The notes beneath the pieces were generated by a model, which made no database searches, was not told the origin of the DNA, and saw only the letters and a program-made list of their open reading frames with translations. A program made the translations under genes and the position numbers. From NCBI RefSeq assembly GCF_024448135.1, contig NZ_JAMRYX010000039.1:1-60705 (forward strand): a stretch of 60,705 bases of DNA. The letters run 5' to 3'. Each line of letters begins with the position of its first letter. Position 1 is the first letter of the stretch. Positions 45,435-53,420 of this stretch are shown here, in pieces. The stretch is from Methylocystis suflitae (GTDB taxonomy: Bacteria; Pseudomonadota; Alphaproteobacteria; Rhizobiales; Beijerinckiaceae).

Positions 45435-46228
45435 TCCGCATCTTCGCGAGGTTCCTCTTGCCCCACCAGTCCGCTCCCCATTCCGCCAGCGTCGACCCCG
45501 AAGACGTCGCGCGTTTCAACCGCCTGGCCGAGCTGTGGTGGGACAAGAACGGCAAGATGGGGATTCTCCACGAGATCAATCCCATTCGTGTCGCCTATAT
45601 CCGCGATCACGTGCGCCGGTTCATCCGACATGACGCCAGCGCATTAAACGCGCCCGGACACCGACCGCTGGAGGGCGTGCGCATCGCCGATATCGGCTGC
45701 GGCGGCGGCATATTGAGCGAGTCGCTAGCTCAGCTCGGCGCTCACGTGACGGGCGTCGATCCGGCGCCCAACAACATCGCCATCGCGAAACGACATGCCG
45801 AAACGTCCGGGCTGGACATCGATTATCGCAATATCACCGCCGAGGACCTCGCCGCGGCTGGCGAGCAATTCGACGCGGTGGCGGCGCTCGAAGTCATCGA
45901 GCATGTGGAGGGGCCACGGGAGTTCGTCGCCATGCTGGGGCGGCTGCTGAAGCCCGGCGGGCTGCTCTTTCTGGCGACGATCGACCGGACGACGAAAAGC
46001 TATCTGCTGGCCATCGTCGCCGCCGAATATGTGCTCGGCTGGGTGCCGAAGGGCACCCATAACCATGACAAATTCATCCGCCCGGACGAACTCTCGTCAT
46101 GGGTGCGCCAGGGCGGCATGCGGGAAATCGATCGCGTCGGGATGAGCTTCCAGCCACTGACCAGAAGCTGGCGAAAAAGCCACGATACGGACGTCAATTA
46201 TTTGATGGCGGCTCGAAAGGAAGGTTAG
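45413..46228 (+). CDS. ubiG: Ubiquinone biosynthesis O-methyltransferase UbiG
   Basis: A 271-residue SAM methyltransferase performing both O-methylations in ubiquinone synthesis. The family opener VDPEDVARFNRLAELWWDKNGKMGILHEINPIRVAYIRD is present, with the SAM motif VRIADIGCGGGILSESLAQLGAHVTGVDP and later KGTHNHDKFIRP. The first 15 to 20 residues (MRILRMILRIFARFLLP) come from the palindromic repeat and lack family similarity; the start may be 45413 or 45428. Confidence 0.92.
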   Translation: MRILRMILRIFARFLLPHQSAPHSASVDPEDVARFNRLAELWWDKNGKMGILHEINPIRVAYIRDHVRRFIRHDASALNAPGHRPLEGVRIADIGCGGGILSESLAQLGAHVTGVDPAPNNIAIAKRHAETSGLDIDYRNITAEDLAAAGEQFDAVAALEVIEHVEGPREFVAMLGRLLKPGGLLFLATIDRTTKSYLLAIVAAEYVLGWVPKGTHNHDKFIRPDELSSWVRQGGMREIDRVGMSFQPLTRSWRKSHDTDVNYLMAARKEG

Positions 46229-46303
46229 GTTCCGGTCGGCCGGGTAGCGAGAATGCGCTGAAGCTCTTGTTCGCGCCCGCTGTCCTCGGTAAAATCTGAG
46301 CCT

Positions 46304-46951
46304 ATGCTTAGAGATTCTCGCACGCGCTCCCGTCTTCTCGTCGCGCTCGCCGCCATCGGACTGGCGATCGCCTTCGCTCTTAACGCTGCCGAAGCGAAGC
46401 CAAAGCCGAGCGCCGAAGACGCCCCGGCCGAGGACGCAGGCGGCAAAGCCAACAAGCGAAAGCCGGCCAAAAACGAGAAGGCCGAGAAACCGGCCGACAA
46501 AGGCTCCGACAAGCCGGAGCAGCTGGGCAGCTATGGGGAATGGGGCGCCTACGCCGCCCAGAACGGGCGCAGCAGGACCTGCTATGCGCTCGGGCAGCCC
46601 AAGGAGCGGACGCCAAAAGCGAAGCTCAAAGACGCCTCCGCCTATATTTTTATCTCGACGCGGCCGGCGGAAAATATCCACAACGAGGTCGCGATCAATC
46701 TGGGCTATCCGACCAAGGACGGCTCCGCCGCGGTCGCCGACATCGACGGCGACAGCTACGAACTGATCACGAAGGGCACGAACGCCTGGGTGAAGGATCA
46801 GTCGCGGGAGAAGGAATTCGTCGGCGCGATGCGCGGCGGCGCCAAGCTCATCGTCAAGGCCGCTTCGTCTAAAGGGACAACCACCACCGACAGCTATTCG
46901 CTCAAGGGATTGTCGGACGCGCTGGCCCGCGCCGTGCAGGAATGCAAGTAG
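46304..46951 (+). CDS. Invasion-associated locus B (IalB) family protein
   Basis: A 215-residue exported protein. The signal-like N-terminus (LLVALAAIGLAIAFALNAAEA) is followed by a Lys/Glu/Pro-rich disordered linker of about 50 residues. The IalB domain follows: YGEWGAYAAQNGRSRTCYALGQPKER, AYIFISTRPAENIHNEVAINLGY and a terminal ARAVQEC. The two Cys fit a disulfide. IalB-like proteins occur in many non-pathogenic alphaproteobacteria and are envelope proteins of uncertain role. Confidence 0.8.
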   Translation: MLRDSRTRSRLLVALAAIGLAIAFALNAAEAKPKPSAEDAPAEDAGGKANKRKPAKNEKAEKPADKGSDKPEQLGSYGEWGAYAAQNGRSRTCYALGQPKERTPKAKLKDASAYIFISTRPAENIHNEVAINLGYPTKDGSAAVADIDGDSYELITKGTNAWVKDQSREKEFVGAMRGGAKLIVKAASSKGTTTTDSYSLKGLSDALARAVQECK

Positions 46952-46954
46952 ATA

Positions 46955-47503
46955 CTACCGCGGCCGGACTGCCGTCATCGGAACGTTCTTGACCGCCGCC
47001 GCGATTGAGCGGATCTCCGTCGCTACGCCAGGATATTTCGACGCCAGTTGATCGAGATCGCCGATTTCAACGTCCTGCGGCGTGACGCCCGGCCATTCGG
47101 TGCTGGCGCCAAGAAACCAGCGTCCGCCGCCCAAAAGCCGCGCCGTGTGAAAAGTGTCGCCGGGAATAAGCAGCTGAACGCGCTGGCCGGCGCGCAGATC
47201 CGGTCCGACCACCACGCGCTCGGTTGAGCCGTCGCCATGCAGCATGAACAGCTCCAGCGGATCGCCCAGATAATAATGATAGAGCTGATCGTTGCGGATT
47301 CGGTGCAGCCGAACCGGCGCCTGCGGCGTCACCAGAAAGTAGAGCGCTGAACCCACTGGCCCGCTGCGCGCGAAGGGCGCCGGCAAGGAGTCCGCGCCGA
47401 AAGACAGCTTGCTTGTATAGGTGATGCGGACGAAGCCGCATGTCGCGTTGGGCTCGAGCGCGAGCAGATCGACGATGTCCTCATAGCTCAGAGCTTCGGT
47501 CAT
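46955..47503 (-). CDS. Cupin protein of DUF985 (Cupin_5) family
   Basis: A 182-residue protein with the DUF985 pattern: GSALYFLVTPQAPVRLHRIRNDQLYHYYLGDPLELFMLHGDG, then GQRVQLLIPGDTFHTARLLGG and STEWPGVTPQDVEIGD. His residues LH, YH and FH sit at metal-site positions of the cupin barrel. The reaction is unknown. It ends 3 bases after the convergent IalB gene stop. Confidence 0.85.
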   Translation of the reverse strand: MTEALSYEDIVDLLALEPNATCGFVRITYTSKLSFGADSLPAPFARSGPVGSALYFLVTPQAPVRLHRIRNDQLYHYYLGDPLELFMLHGDGSTERVVVGPDLRAGQRVQLLIPGDTFHTARLLGGGRWFLGASTEWPGVTPQDVEIGDLDQLASKYPGVATEIRSIAAAVKNVPMTAVRPR

Positions 47504-47812
47504 GGCGGACCCTTCAGTTTAAGCCAACGACGGCGGAGGATTCGATAACACGTGGACAAGCCGGACGGCAGGCCCTCCGGCCCATCGAACGCCTGGGTCC
47601 ACCAAGTATAAATTTCATGATACCAAGTATTTGACCAACGGAAATACTGTCTGTGGTCCTTGTTTCGGTGGACCGTTTCCGCAGACTACGCCCAGCCATG
47701 GCAGTCCCCCTGTAGCTGTCCTGGCGGACGGCGGCGGTTTTCATCGCTGCATCATCCGTCGCCGTCCCTGTCCTTCCGGCGAAAGCCGAACAACCTAAAA
47801 TGGGAGAGGCAA
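47504..47812 (+). promoter_or_regulatory. Intergenic control region ahead of the 54-residue membrane protein
   Basis: About 309 bases with no gene. It contains two exact copies of ACCAAGTAT at 47601-47609 and 47622-47630, 21 bases apart (two helical turns), followed directly by TTGACC. The right part is GC-rich and untranslated-leader-like, ending with GGGAGAGGC before the ATG at 47813. The paired sites look like an activator-binding arrangement. Confidence 0.45.
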
Positions 47813-47977
47813 ATGGCCGTTAATGTTCACGACGGCGAGGTCGGCAAGATCCTCGTGTATCTGATCGGCTTCACCGCTTTCGTCATCGTCGCTCTTACCT
47901 GGGTTCCGCACTGGATCTCGCCTGACAGCGCCAACATCACCGGAAACACCGGCAACACGGCGCGCATGATCGAGTGA
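47813..47977 (+). CDS. 54-residue single-pass membrane protein
   Basis: A short protein starting MAVNVHDGEVGKIL, with one TM (VYLIGFTAFVIVALTWVPHWI) and a polar Ser/Thr/Asn-rich tail ending ARMIE. It has a strong ribosome-binding site (GGGAGAGGC, 3 bases before ATG). Small proteins of this type often are accessory helices of a membrane complex. No family was recognised and I do not assign it to one. Confidence 0.65.
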   Translation: MAVNVHDGEVGKILVYLIGFTAFVIVALTWVPHWISPDSANITGNTGNTARMIE

Positions 47978-48110
47978 CGTCGCGACGCTCCGGGAGCCGT
48001 CCCTTCCGGAGCGTCGACGCAGGCGCGTCACGCCAGTTGCAAAGCAAATTTGTTTCCGGCATAACGACGCCCGCGACGGTTCGGCGTTACGCATGACCGG
48101 CGCGACGGAT

Positions 48111-48185
48111 GCGGGTGTAGCTCAGGGGTAGAGCACAACCTTGCCAAGGTTGGGGTCGAGGGTTCGAATCCCTTCGCCCGCTCCA
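48111..48185 (+). tRNA. tRNA-Gly (anticodon GCC)
   Basis: A 75-base cloverleaf. Acceptor GCGGGTG/CGCCCGC, D-arm GCTC/GAGC, anticodon stem CAACC/GGTTG with loop TTGCCAA (anticodon GCC), T-arm with TTCGAAT. Discriminator T and CCA are encoded. Confidence 0.95.
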
Positions 48186-48232
48186 ATTCAACGCTCCGCG
48201 AATTCGCCCCCACTTGCGGAGACCGGGGTTAG

Positions 48233-49099
48233 ATGCTGACGACGCGCGCCCCCGCGAAAATCAATCTTACGCTTCACGTGCTCGGCCGTCGGGAAGACGG
48301 CTACCACGCGCTCGAAAGCCTCGTGGCGTTTTCAGGCGCGGGAGACACATTGTCCCTCACGCCGGGCGACGCGCTGTCGCTCGATATTTCGGGCCCCACC
48401 TCCTCTGCCGCCGGCGCCGGCGACGACAATCTCGTGCTGCGCGCCGCAAGACGGCTCGCCGAAGAGATCAGGGGCCTGCGGCTCGGCCGATTTCGACTTA
48501 AGAAGCGCCTGCCCGTCGCGGCCGGCATTGGCGGCGGCTCGTCCGATGCGGCTGCGGCGCTGCGCCTTCTGGCCAAGGCGAATCATCTCGCGCCGGACGA
48601 CCCGCGCATCATCGCGGTCGCGCGCGCTATTGGCTCGGACGTGCCGGTCTGCCTCGACCCGCGCGCGCGGATGATGCGCGGCGCCGGCGAAACGCTCGGC
48701 GAACCGATTCGCCTGCCGCTCCTGCCGGCCGTGCTGATCAACCCCGGGGCGCCGGTCGCAACGGGACCGGTCTTCGCCGCGCTGGGACTGCGACCGGGCG
48801 CGTCGCGGGAAGGCGCCGGGCATGCCGACATCGCCGCGCGGCCGGGCGCGGACGAACTCCTTGCGGCGCTGGCGAAGGGGCGCAACGACCTCGAAGACGC
48901 CGCCTGTCTGCAGGCGTCCGTGATCGTCGACGCGCTCGCCATGTTGCGCAGCGCCCGCGGCTGCAGGCTCGCGCGCATGTCCGGCTCGGGCGCGACGTGC
49001 TTCGCGCTGTTTTCGACGCGGCGCGAGGCGGTGCGCGCCGCCAGCGTCATTCGCGCCCAGCATCCGCGATGGTGGGTCAAGACGGCGGTGCTGAGATGA
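48233..49099 (+). CDS. ispE: 4-diphosphocytidyl-2-C-methyl-D-erythritol kinase
   Basis: A 288-residue GHMP kinase of the MEP isoprenoid pathway. It opens [29 protein letters not shown]; the ATP loop is [24 protein letters not shown]; the C-terminal motif is [14 protein letters not shown]. The stop overlaps the rlmB start (ATGA), so the two are coupled. It lies 47 bases after tRNA-Gly. Confidence 0.94.
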   Translation: MLTTRAPAKINLTLHVLGRREDGYHALESLVAFSGAGDTLSLTPGDALSLDISGPTSSAAGAGDDNLVLRAARRLAEEIRGLRLGRFRLKKRLPVAAGIGGGSSDAAAALRLLAKANHLAPDDPRIIAVARAIGSDVPVCLDPRARMMRGAGETLGEPIRLPLLPAVLINPGAPVATGPVFAALGLRPGASREGAGHADIAARPGADELLAALAKGRNDLEDAACLQASVIVDALAMLRSARGCRLARMSGSGATCFALFSTRREAVRAASVIRAQHPRWWVKTAVLR

Positions 49100-49908
49100 C
49101 TCGCCGGCCGCCGCAAAAGGACCGCAACGCGCATGAGCGGGGCCGCCGCGCGACGGCCGCAACCTCCGAGACGCGCAGCCCGTTCCGGGCCGCCTCGCCC
49201 GACCTCGTGACGCTTTACGGCGCTCATGCCGTGCGCGCCGCACTGACGGCGCGCAAGCGCAAGCTACTGTCGCTTTACGCGACCGAAACCGCGCTGCCGC
49301 GCATCAACGAGCTTGCGCAAGCGGCGGGACTCGAGCCGCGCCTCGTCGACTCACGCGATCTCGAGCGGCGGCTCGGTCCAGAGGCCGTGCATCAGGGCTT
49401 GTTGCTCGAAGCGCGTCCGCTGCCGGAGGCGGACATTTCCGACATCGTCAGCGTCAGCGGCGTCGTGCTCGCGCTCGACCAGATCACCGATCCGCATAAT
49501 GTCGGCGCGATCCTGCGCACGGCTTGCGCCTTTAACGTCGACGCGGTGATTGTCACGGAGCGGCATAGTCCGGAGTTTTCCGGCGTCCTCGCCAAAGCGG
49601 CCTCGGGCGCGCTGGAATTCACGACGATCGTCTCCGTCGTCAATCTCGCGCGCGCCCTCGACGAGCTCGCCGAGCGCGGCTATGCGCGCGTCGGACTGGA
49701 TTCGGACGGGGCCGAATCGCTCTCGACCCTTACGCTGTCGAAGCCGCTCGTGCTCGCGCTCGGCGCCGAGGGCAAGGGATTGCGGCGCCTCACGCGCGAA
49801 CGCTGCGACGCCGTGGCGCGGCTCGATCTTCCCGGGCCGATCAAGAGCCTGAATGTGTCGAACGCCTGCGCCGCCGCGTTGAGCGTGGTGACGACGCGGC
49901 TCGGGTGA
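49096..49908 (+). CDS. rlmB: 23S rRNA (guanosine-2'-O-)-methyltransferase RlmB
   Basis: A 270-residue SPOUT methyltransferase with a basic N-terminus, then an L30e-like substrate-binding domain ([27 protein letters not shown]). SPOUT motifs are [48 protein letters not shown] and [23 protein letters not shown]. It modifies G2251 of 23S rRNA in E. coli. The start at 49096 overlaps the ispE stop by four bases; the longer frame starts inside ispE and is rejected. Confidence 0.92.
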   Translation: MTRRPPQKDRNAHERGRRATAATSETRSPFRAASPDLVTLYGAHAVRAALTARKRKLLSLYATETALPRINELAQAAGLEPRLVDSRDLERRLGPEAVHQGLLLEARPLPEADISDIVSVSGVVLALDQITDPHNVGAILRTACAFNVDAVIVTERHSPEFSGVLAKAASGALEFTTIVSVVNLARALDELAERGYARVGLDSDGAESLSTLTLSKPLVLALGAEGKGLRRLTRERCDAVARLDLPGPIKSLNVSNACAAALSVVTTRLG

Positions 49909-50016
49909 GCGTGGGACTGGGGATGAGGCTCGGGTGAGCGGCCCGGCGCGGGATTGACCTCTCCGCCGGCTTGGACGCATAGAGAAGCCGCGCGATGCGC
50001 CTCGATGACGCCACGG

Positions 50017-50092
50017 GCCGGTTTAGCTCAGCTGGTAGAGCAACTGATTTGTAATCAGTAGGTCGCGGGTTCGAATCCTGCAACCGGCACCA
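50017..50092 (+). tRNA. tRNA-Thr (anticodon TGT)
   Basis: A 76-base cloverleaf. Acceptor GCCGGTT/AACCGGC, D-arm GCTC/GAGC, anticodon stem ACTGA/TCAGT with loop TTTGTAA (anticodon TGT), T-arm GCGGG-TTCGAAT-CCTGC. CCA is encoded. It is the last clear core feature before the mobile-like region, so its 3' end is a candidate attachment site; no second copy of the 3' end is seen downstream in the window. Confidence 0.95.
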
Positions 50093-50343
50093 AAAATCAG
50101 AGACTTACGAAAAGGGAGCGGATCAAACCGAGCTGAGCGGACCCATAGCGGACCCCCCGCAGAGTCGGCCTGCGACAATTAGCTTGACCCCTATTCCCTG
50201 GATTTGCGCTCACCCGCGCCCCGCGCCATGATTAGGCGTCCAGCCGTGGACGGTCGGCGCGCGGGGACCGACTCCAGCCCCCCAGCCCTAAGTGGCTCTC
50301 GCGCGCCGGCTCCTGGAGCGACAACCAGCGGAGCGGCGCAGCC

Positions 50344-50562
50344 ATGGCGGCGATCGAGGACAGGCTCGCGGGATTCACAAGCGATCGGTTGCCTGACGAC
50401 GACGCGCCGGTCGAGCTCTTGTGCCGGGATCACAGAGGGACCTACACAATCCCGTTCGCCTGCCATCGCGCCGCGGACGTGTGGCGCAATTCACAGACCG
50501 ACGAGATTATTGGCGCCGACGTCGTCGGGTGGCGGCCGTGGGAACGTAAAATTCACGCTTGA
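50344..50562 (+). CDS. Small hypothetical protein
   Basis: 72 residues (MAAIEDRLAGFTSDRLPDD...), soluble, with two Cys and an acidic N-terminus. A GGAG lies 12 bases before the ATG. Amino acid composition looks protein-like, with no low complexity. No family was recognised. It is isolated on the plus strand between tRNA-Thr and the terminator hairpins; the gap 50093-50343 shows nothing else. Confidence 0.5.
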   Translation: MAAIEDRLAGFTSDRLPDDDAPVELLCRDHRGTYTIPFACHRAADVWRNSQTDEIIGADVVGWRPWERKIHA

Positions 50563-50627
50563 AATTCGTCCCTTGCCGCAGCGCCGCCGCGCCTATCTGG
50601 GGCGCAGCCTACGGATAGTGATTTGGT

Positions 50628-50662
50628 GAAAAAAGACCCGGATCACTCCTTCGATCCGGGTC
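50628..50662 (-). terminator. Rho-independent terminator, minus strand
   Basis: Perfect 10-base stem GACCCGGATC (50635-50644) and GATCCGGGTC (50653-50662) around an 8-base loop, with a run of six T on the minus strand (50629-50634). No protein gene immediately upstream on that strand is seen. Confidence 0.8.
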
Positions 50663-50863
50663 GAATGTCGAGCCGCGAGTTTGTGGGCGGAATGCGGGCT
50701 CGTGATTCGGAAGCGTAGGTGTTGGGCGCGCAAGGTTCAAGGCCGGCTGGCGACTTTCCCCAAGTGTCTTTTCAAAGAGCCGCCGCGTTCCTATCTCGGC
50801 GCGAGCGGCGTCGGGTCGGTCGACCACGGATGCACTGGCGACCGTCTTTTGCTTTTGGGCTGC

Positions 50864-50909
50864 GCTCAAAAAACAAAGACGCCCGCCTCTGTTAGGAGTG
50901 CGGGCGTCT
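50864..50909 (-). terminator. Rho-independent terminator, minus strand
   Basis: Perfect 10-base stem AGACGCCCGC (50877-50886) with GCGGGCGTCT (50900-50909), loop 13 bases, then TTGTTTTTTGAG on the minus strand. The plus-strand side has no T-tract. Confidence 0.75.
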
Positions 50910-51204
50910 GGCAGAGCTTAATGGAATATGAGCCGCTTTCAGCTTCTATGGCCGGTTTGTGGCGTTCCCTCCCCATCAGCATCGGCTCCCCTCCCGCAAT
51001 GCCGACACTCTGCGCCGATCCGCTTAACGCGGCTTCGGTTTGGCTTCAATAGAAAACCAGTGTGCCCCGGCCCGCCCGACGATTGCCGATCTTCGCCCCG
51101 AGGCGCGCCGCCGCCCGGAGGGGTCGACGCCGGCGCGCGGGGCAAGGTGTCGCATTGGCGCCGGAAGCAGCGCTATTTACATACGTGCCGACAACATTCC
51201 TCCC

Positions 51205-51240
51205 GTAAAAAACTAGCCCGGCCTTGTGCCGGGCTTTTTC
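51205..51240. terminator. Bidirectional rho-independent terminator
   Basis: Stem AGCCCGGC (51215-51222) with GCCGGGCT (51228-51235) and a CTTGT loop. TTTTT follows on the plus strand and AGTTTTTTA on the minus strand. It stands 66 bases before the broken SRAP gene. Confidence 0.8.
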
Positions 51241-51305
51241 GTTTCGAACCAACGAAGGCGCAAGGTCGTGGCGCATCGGCGCTCGCGCCTGTTATGCTTC
51301 CGCCT

Positions 51306-51548
51306 ATGTGTGGACGCTTCACCCGGCATCTCTCATGGGAAGAACTCCATCGGCTCGCCAATTTGATCGGCCAGCCGCGCAATCTCGCGCCGCGCTACAA
51401 CATAGCGCCGATGACGCAAATCGAAGTTATCCGCCTTGCCCAAACAGGCAAGGAGCTTGCGCCGATGCGCTGGGGACTCGTGCCGTTGTGGTGGAAGAGT
51501 TCGCTCAAGGCCTCCAAAATCTGCTTGCAAGAGTTGTTCAATTTCTAG
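51306..51548 (+). pseudogene. Truncated SRAP-domain (YedK/HMCES) gene
   Basis: The first 70 residues match SRAP proteins: MCGRFTRHLSWEELHRLAN with the catalytic Cys2, PRYNIAPMTQIEVIRL and MRWGLVPLWWKSSLKA. Normal SRAP proteins are about 220-250 residues and continue with FNARAETV; here similarity stops near 51515 and the frame ends at residue 80 (SKICLQELFNF). SRAP proteins shield abasic sites in single-stranded DNA through Cys2. The break coincides with the end of the convergent GGDEF gene, marking a rearrangement junction. Confidence 0.85.
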
Positions 51549-51549
51549 A

Positions 51550-52440
51550 TCAGATCATCGACGCCGACCAAACCGCAATCCTGTCGCGACCGGCAACCTT
51601 CGCGGCGCGTAAGGCCTTGTCGGCGCGATCGATCGATGCCTCGACCGGGATGGCGAAGTCGAGCAGCGTAAGGCCGAAAGAGGCGGTCACCGTTAGAGGC
51701 AAATAACCATCGACGGCAAACTCCCTTCTCGCCAATCCTTCGTGCAACCCCTCGGCAATCGCTCGCCCTTGTTCAAGGTCGGTATTAGGCGCGCAGTAGA
51801 GAAATTTTCCTCCCCCAAAACGGAAAAACTCGTCGTATGGCCGTAGCTGCGACATCACATACTCCGCGAACTGAACTAAAAATTCGTCGCCCAGCGTGTG
51901 GCCATAACTTTCATTAACCTCCTTAAAGTGATCAAGGTCCAACATCACAAGGCAGGTGGATTGCTGCGTGGAAGCCTGCCGCTCACGCAACCAACTTAGC
52001 ATACGGTGATGATTCCCCGCGCCCGTTAAAGGGTCCGCTTCACGGAGCGCATCTTGTATTTCGTGTTTGATCGTCACCAAATGCGCGCGCATCTGCTTCA
52101 TAGTGGCCAAAAAAAGTTCATAGTCGTCAATCGAAATCGAGCCTCGCACCGAAGAAGCTCTCAGCATCATTCCCGCATAGCGATGAATGAGTTCATTACC
52201 GGTTAGGATGTGGGAATAACTCGGATGCGCGCCAAGGCGATCAGCGCCGATCGTATAAAGCCACTTTCCAAAAGGCCATCTGCGATGAGCATCTTCTGCG
52301 AGGTCGCGATCGTCTGGAGCTTGGTTGCAAATCATAGTTCGGTTGAAGTTTTCATACCAAAGGTCGTGCTGAAATAGCGCCTGTCGAAGCTCGTTGAGAG
52401 TTGCGCGTTTCTGCTCCCGAGTTAGCTCATCCAAGCGCAT
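51550..52440 (-). CDS. CZB-GGDEF protein with degenerate active site (DgcZ-like)
   Basis: A 296-residue cytosolic protein laid out like E. coli DgcZ: an N-terminal CZB-like four-helix zinc sensor (about 15-130; FQHDLWYENFN, WPFGKWLYTIG, NELIHRYAGMML) and a GGDEF domain (about 135-296; DPLTGAGNHHRM, LDLDHFKEVNESYGHTLGDEFL). The active-site loop reads GGGKF (209-213) instead of GG(D/E)EF, so cyclase activity is unlikely. The inhibitory-site motif RPYD (200-203) sits exactly five residues before it and is intact, so c-di-GMP binding is possible. In the CZB part the Cys of CxFGxW is Trp. It is alone on the minus strand. Confidence 0.85.
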   Translation of the reverse strand: MRLDELTREQKRATLNELRQALFQHDLWYENFNRTMICNQAPDDRDLAEDAHRRWPFGKWLYTIGADRLGAHPSYSHILTGNELIHRYAGMMLRASSVRGSISIDDYELFLATMKQMRAHLVTIKHEIQDALREADPLTGAGNHHRMLSWLRERQASTQQSTCLVMLDLDHFKEVNESYGHTLGDEFLVQFAEYVMSQLRPYDEFFRFGGGKFLYCAPNTDLEQGRAIAEGLHEGLARREFAVDGYLPLTVTASFGLTLLDFAIPVEASIDRADKALRAAKVAGRDRIAVWSASMI

Positions 52441-52645
52441 AGTTTACCTTTTTGTCCGTAACGTTCGACCCGATCGACAGCGCCTCTAAGTTCGCCTTTT
52501 TCCTTAATTCGCCTCATCCATCGCGAGATTAGGCTCGAATCCTCGCGGCGCAGCGAGGATAAGCCTGCCCAAAAAAAACGCCCTTGTCCGCGCGAGAAAA
52601 AACGACAAATCTCTCCAATAGCGGAGCGCCATGAAGGTTTGAATA

Positions 52646-52882
52646 ATGTTCAGCGCCGAGCGTCGCGCAATCGCAACGCTTTTTGCGAAGTATGCAGGCC
52701 AAGGGCTTCGCGGTGCGGGATTGATCGCGCACGTGAGGGACGAACGCTCTGACGCGACATGGCAAGACCTGATGTGCGCCGCATTTCTGGCGGTCACTCG
52801 ACGCGACGCCGACCAAGCGACGGTTCCAATCATTTATGACGTTGCGCTTCTGCTTCGCAAGGCTCACAACAATGAGACTTGA
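52646..52882 (+). CDS. Small hypothetical protein
   Basis: 78 residues, helical and basic (MFSAERRAIATLFAKYAGQG..., then DATWQDLMCAAFLAVTRRDADQATV). The ATG follows GAAGG by eight bases. No family was recognised. It lies on the plus strand, divergent from the GGDEF gene. The opposite-strand frame at the same place is judged a shadow. Confidence 0.5.
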   Translation: MFSAERRAIATLFAKYAGQGLRGAGLIAHVRDERSDATWQDLMCAAFLAVTRRDADQATVPIIYDVALLLRKAHNNET

Positions 52883-52951
52883 CCCTTGCAACGGGAGGCA
52901 CGCTTGCGACGATGATTTCCCGTTCGGCAAGCGAAGTTTTAGGAGGAGGAT

Positions 52952-53142
52952 ATGGCGGACATGAAGCCTGAAGAGATGAGTGAGATAGAGCTTTTGCATC
53001 GGTGGGTTGACGCCGTCGGGGGCAACATTTCCCTTGGAGAAGCACGTTAAAATTCGTCGAGGTATCGAAGGACGGCGATAAGCTGACCGTCGTGCTCAAG
53101 AAAAATAAGCAAAAGAAATCAAAGAAAACGCCGAAGCTCTAA
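52952..53142 (+). pseudogene. Small gene with an apparent frameshift
   Basis: A very strong ribosome-binding site (AGGAGGAGGA) one base before ATG opens MADMKPEEMSEIELLHRWVD and stops at TAA 53048-53050 (32 residues). The next frame (-1) continues without a break as LKFVEVSKDGDKLTVVLKK and a Lys-rich tail to TAA at 53140-53142. Together they read like one protein of about 62 residues. The shift falls at GTTAAAATT. It may be a mutation, a sequencing error or recoding. Confidence 0.5.
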
Positions 53143-53231
53143 ACCCCTGCTAACGCTTTCATTTTTCGACGTTTTCCTTCGGAACAATCCGACAGTGACG
53201 CGGTTGCCTATCCTTCAGGGAAGGAAACGTC

Positions 53232-53420
53232 ATGCCGGACGATGCGCGGCGGACCGTGATCCCCCGCGAAGCCGAAGATCGTTTTGCTGTAGCGTCGGAA
53301 TCGATTGGCGAGCATCTGCGGGTTAAGCTTGCCGGCGTTGTCGGACAGCCGCTGCCTCAGAAGATGACGGCGCTGCTAGCCGAGTTGCGCAGGCGCACGG
53401 ACCAAAAGTCAATTCGATAG
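53232..53420 (+). CDS. NepR-like small protein
   Basis: 62 residues. The core ESIGEHLRVKLAGVVGQPLPQKMTALLAELRRR follows the NepR pattern (IGxxLRxxYxxVVxxPxPxxxxxLLxxL). NepR is the anti-sigma factor of the alphaproteobacterial general stress response, holding EcfG until PhyR is phosphorylated. The canonical Tyr is Leu here and no phyR or ecfG is nearby, so this is a distant paralogue or an unrelated helical protein. Start: ATG after GGAAGGAAAC. It overlaps a possible minus-strand gene by 12 bases. Confidence 0.5.
   Translation: MPDDARRTVIPREAEDRFAVASESIGEHLRVKLAGVVGQPLPQKMTALLAELRRRTDQKSIR

Larger units (their letters stand above)
50563..51305. other. Gene-poor region with three terminator-like hairpins
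   Basis: About 740 bases with no convincing protein gene; the open frames run through the hairpins without family similarity. Three strong inverted repeats, listed separately, all have T-tracts when read on the minus strand, and the third also on the plus strand. Small RNAs transcribed leftward are possible. Confidence 0.5.

Noticed and set aside
47813-47977. Assigning the 54-residue protein to methane monooxygenase or a light-harvesting complex
   Set aside because: One helix and a polar tail are not enough; the His-containing light-harvesting motif is absent and no pmo genes are present.
48332-49243. 303-residue minus-strand frame
   Set aside because: Antisense to ispE and the rlmB start, Arg/Ala-rich, no motif.
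52521-52560. T-arm-like string CTCGAATCC with a CCTCGC/GCGAGG hairpin, as a tRNA remnant or attachment site
   Set aside because: Only about nine bases match the tRNA-Thr 3' part and the acceptor end is absent.
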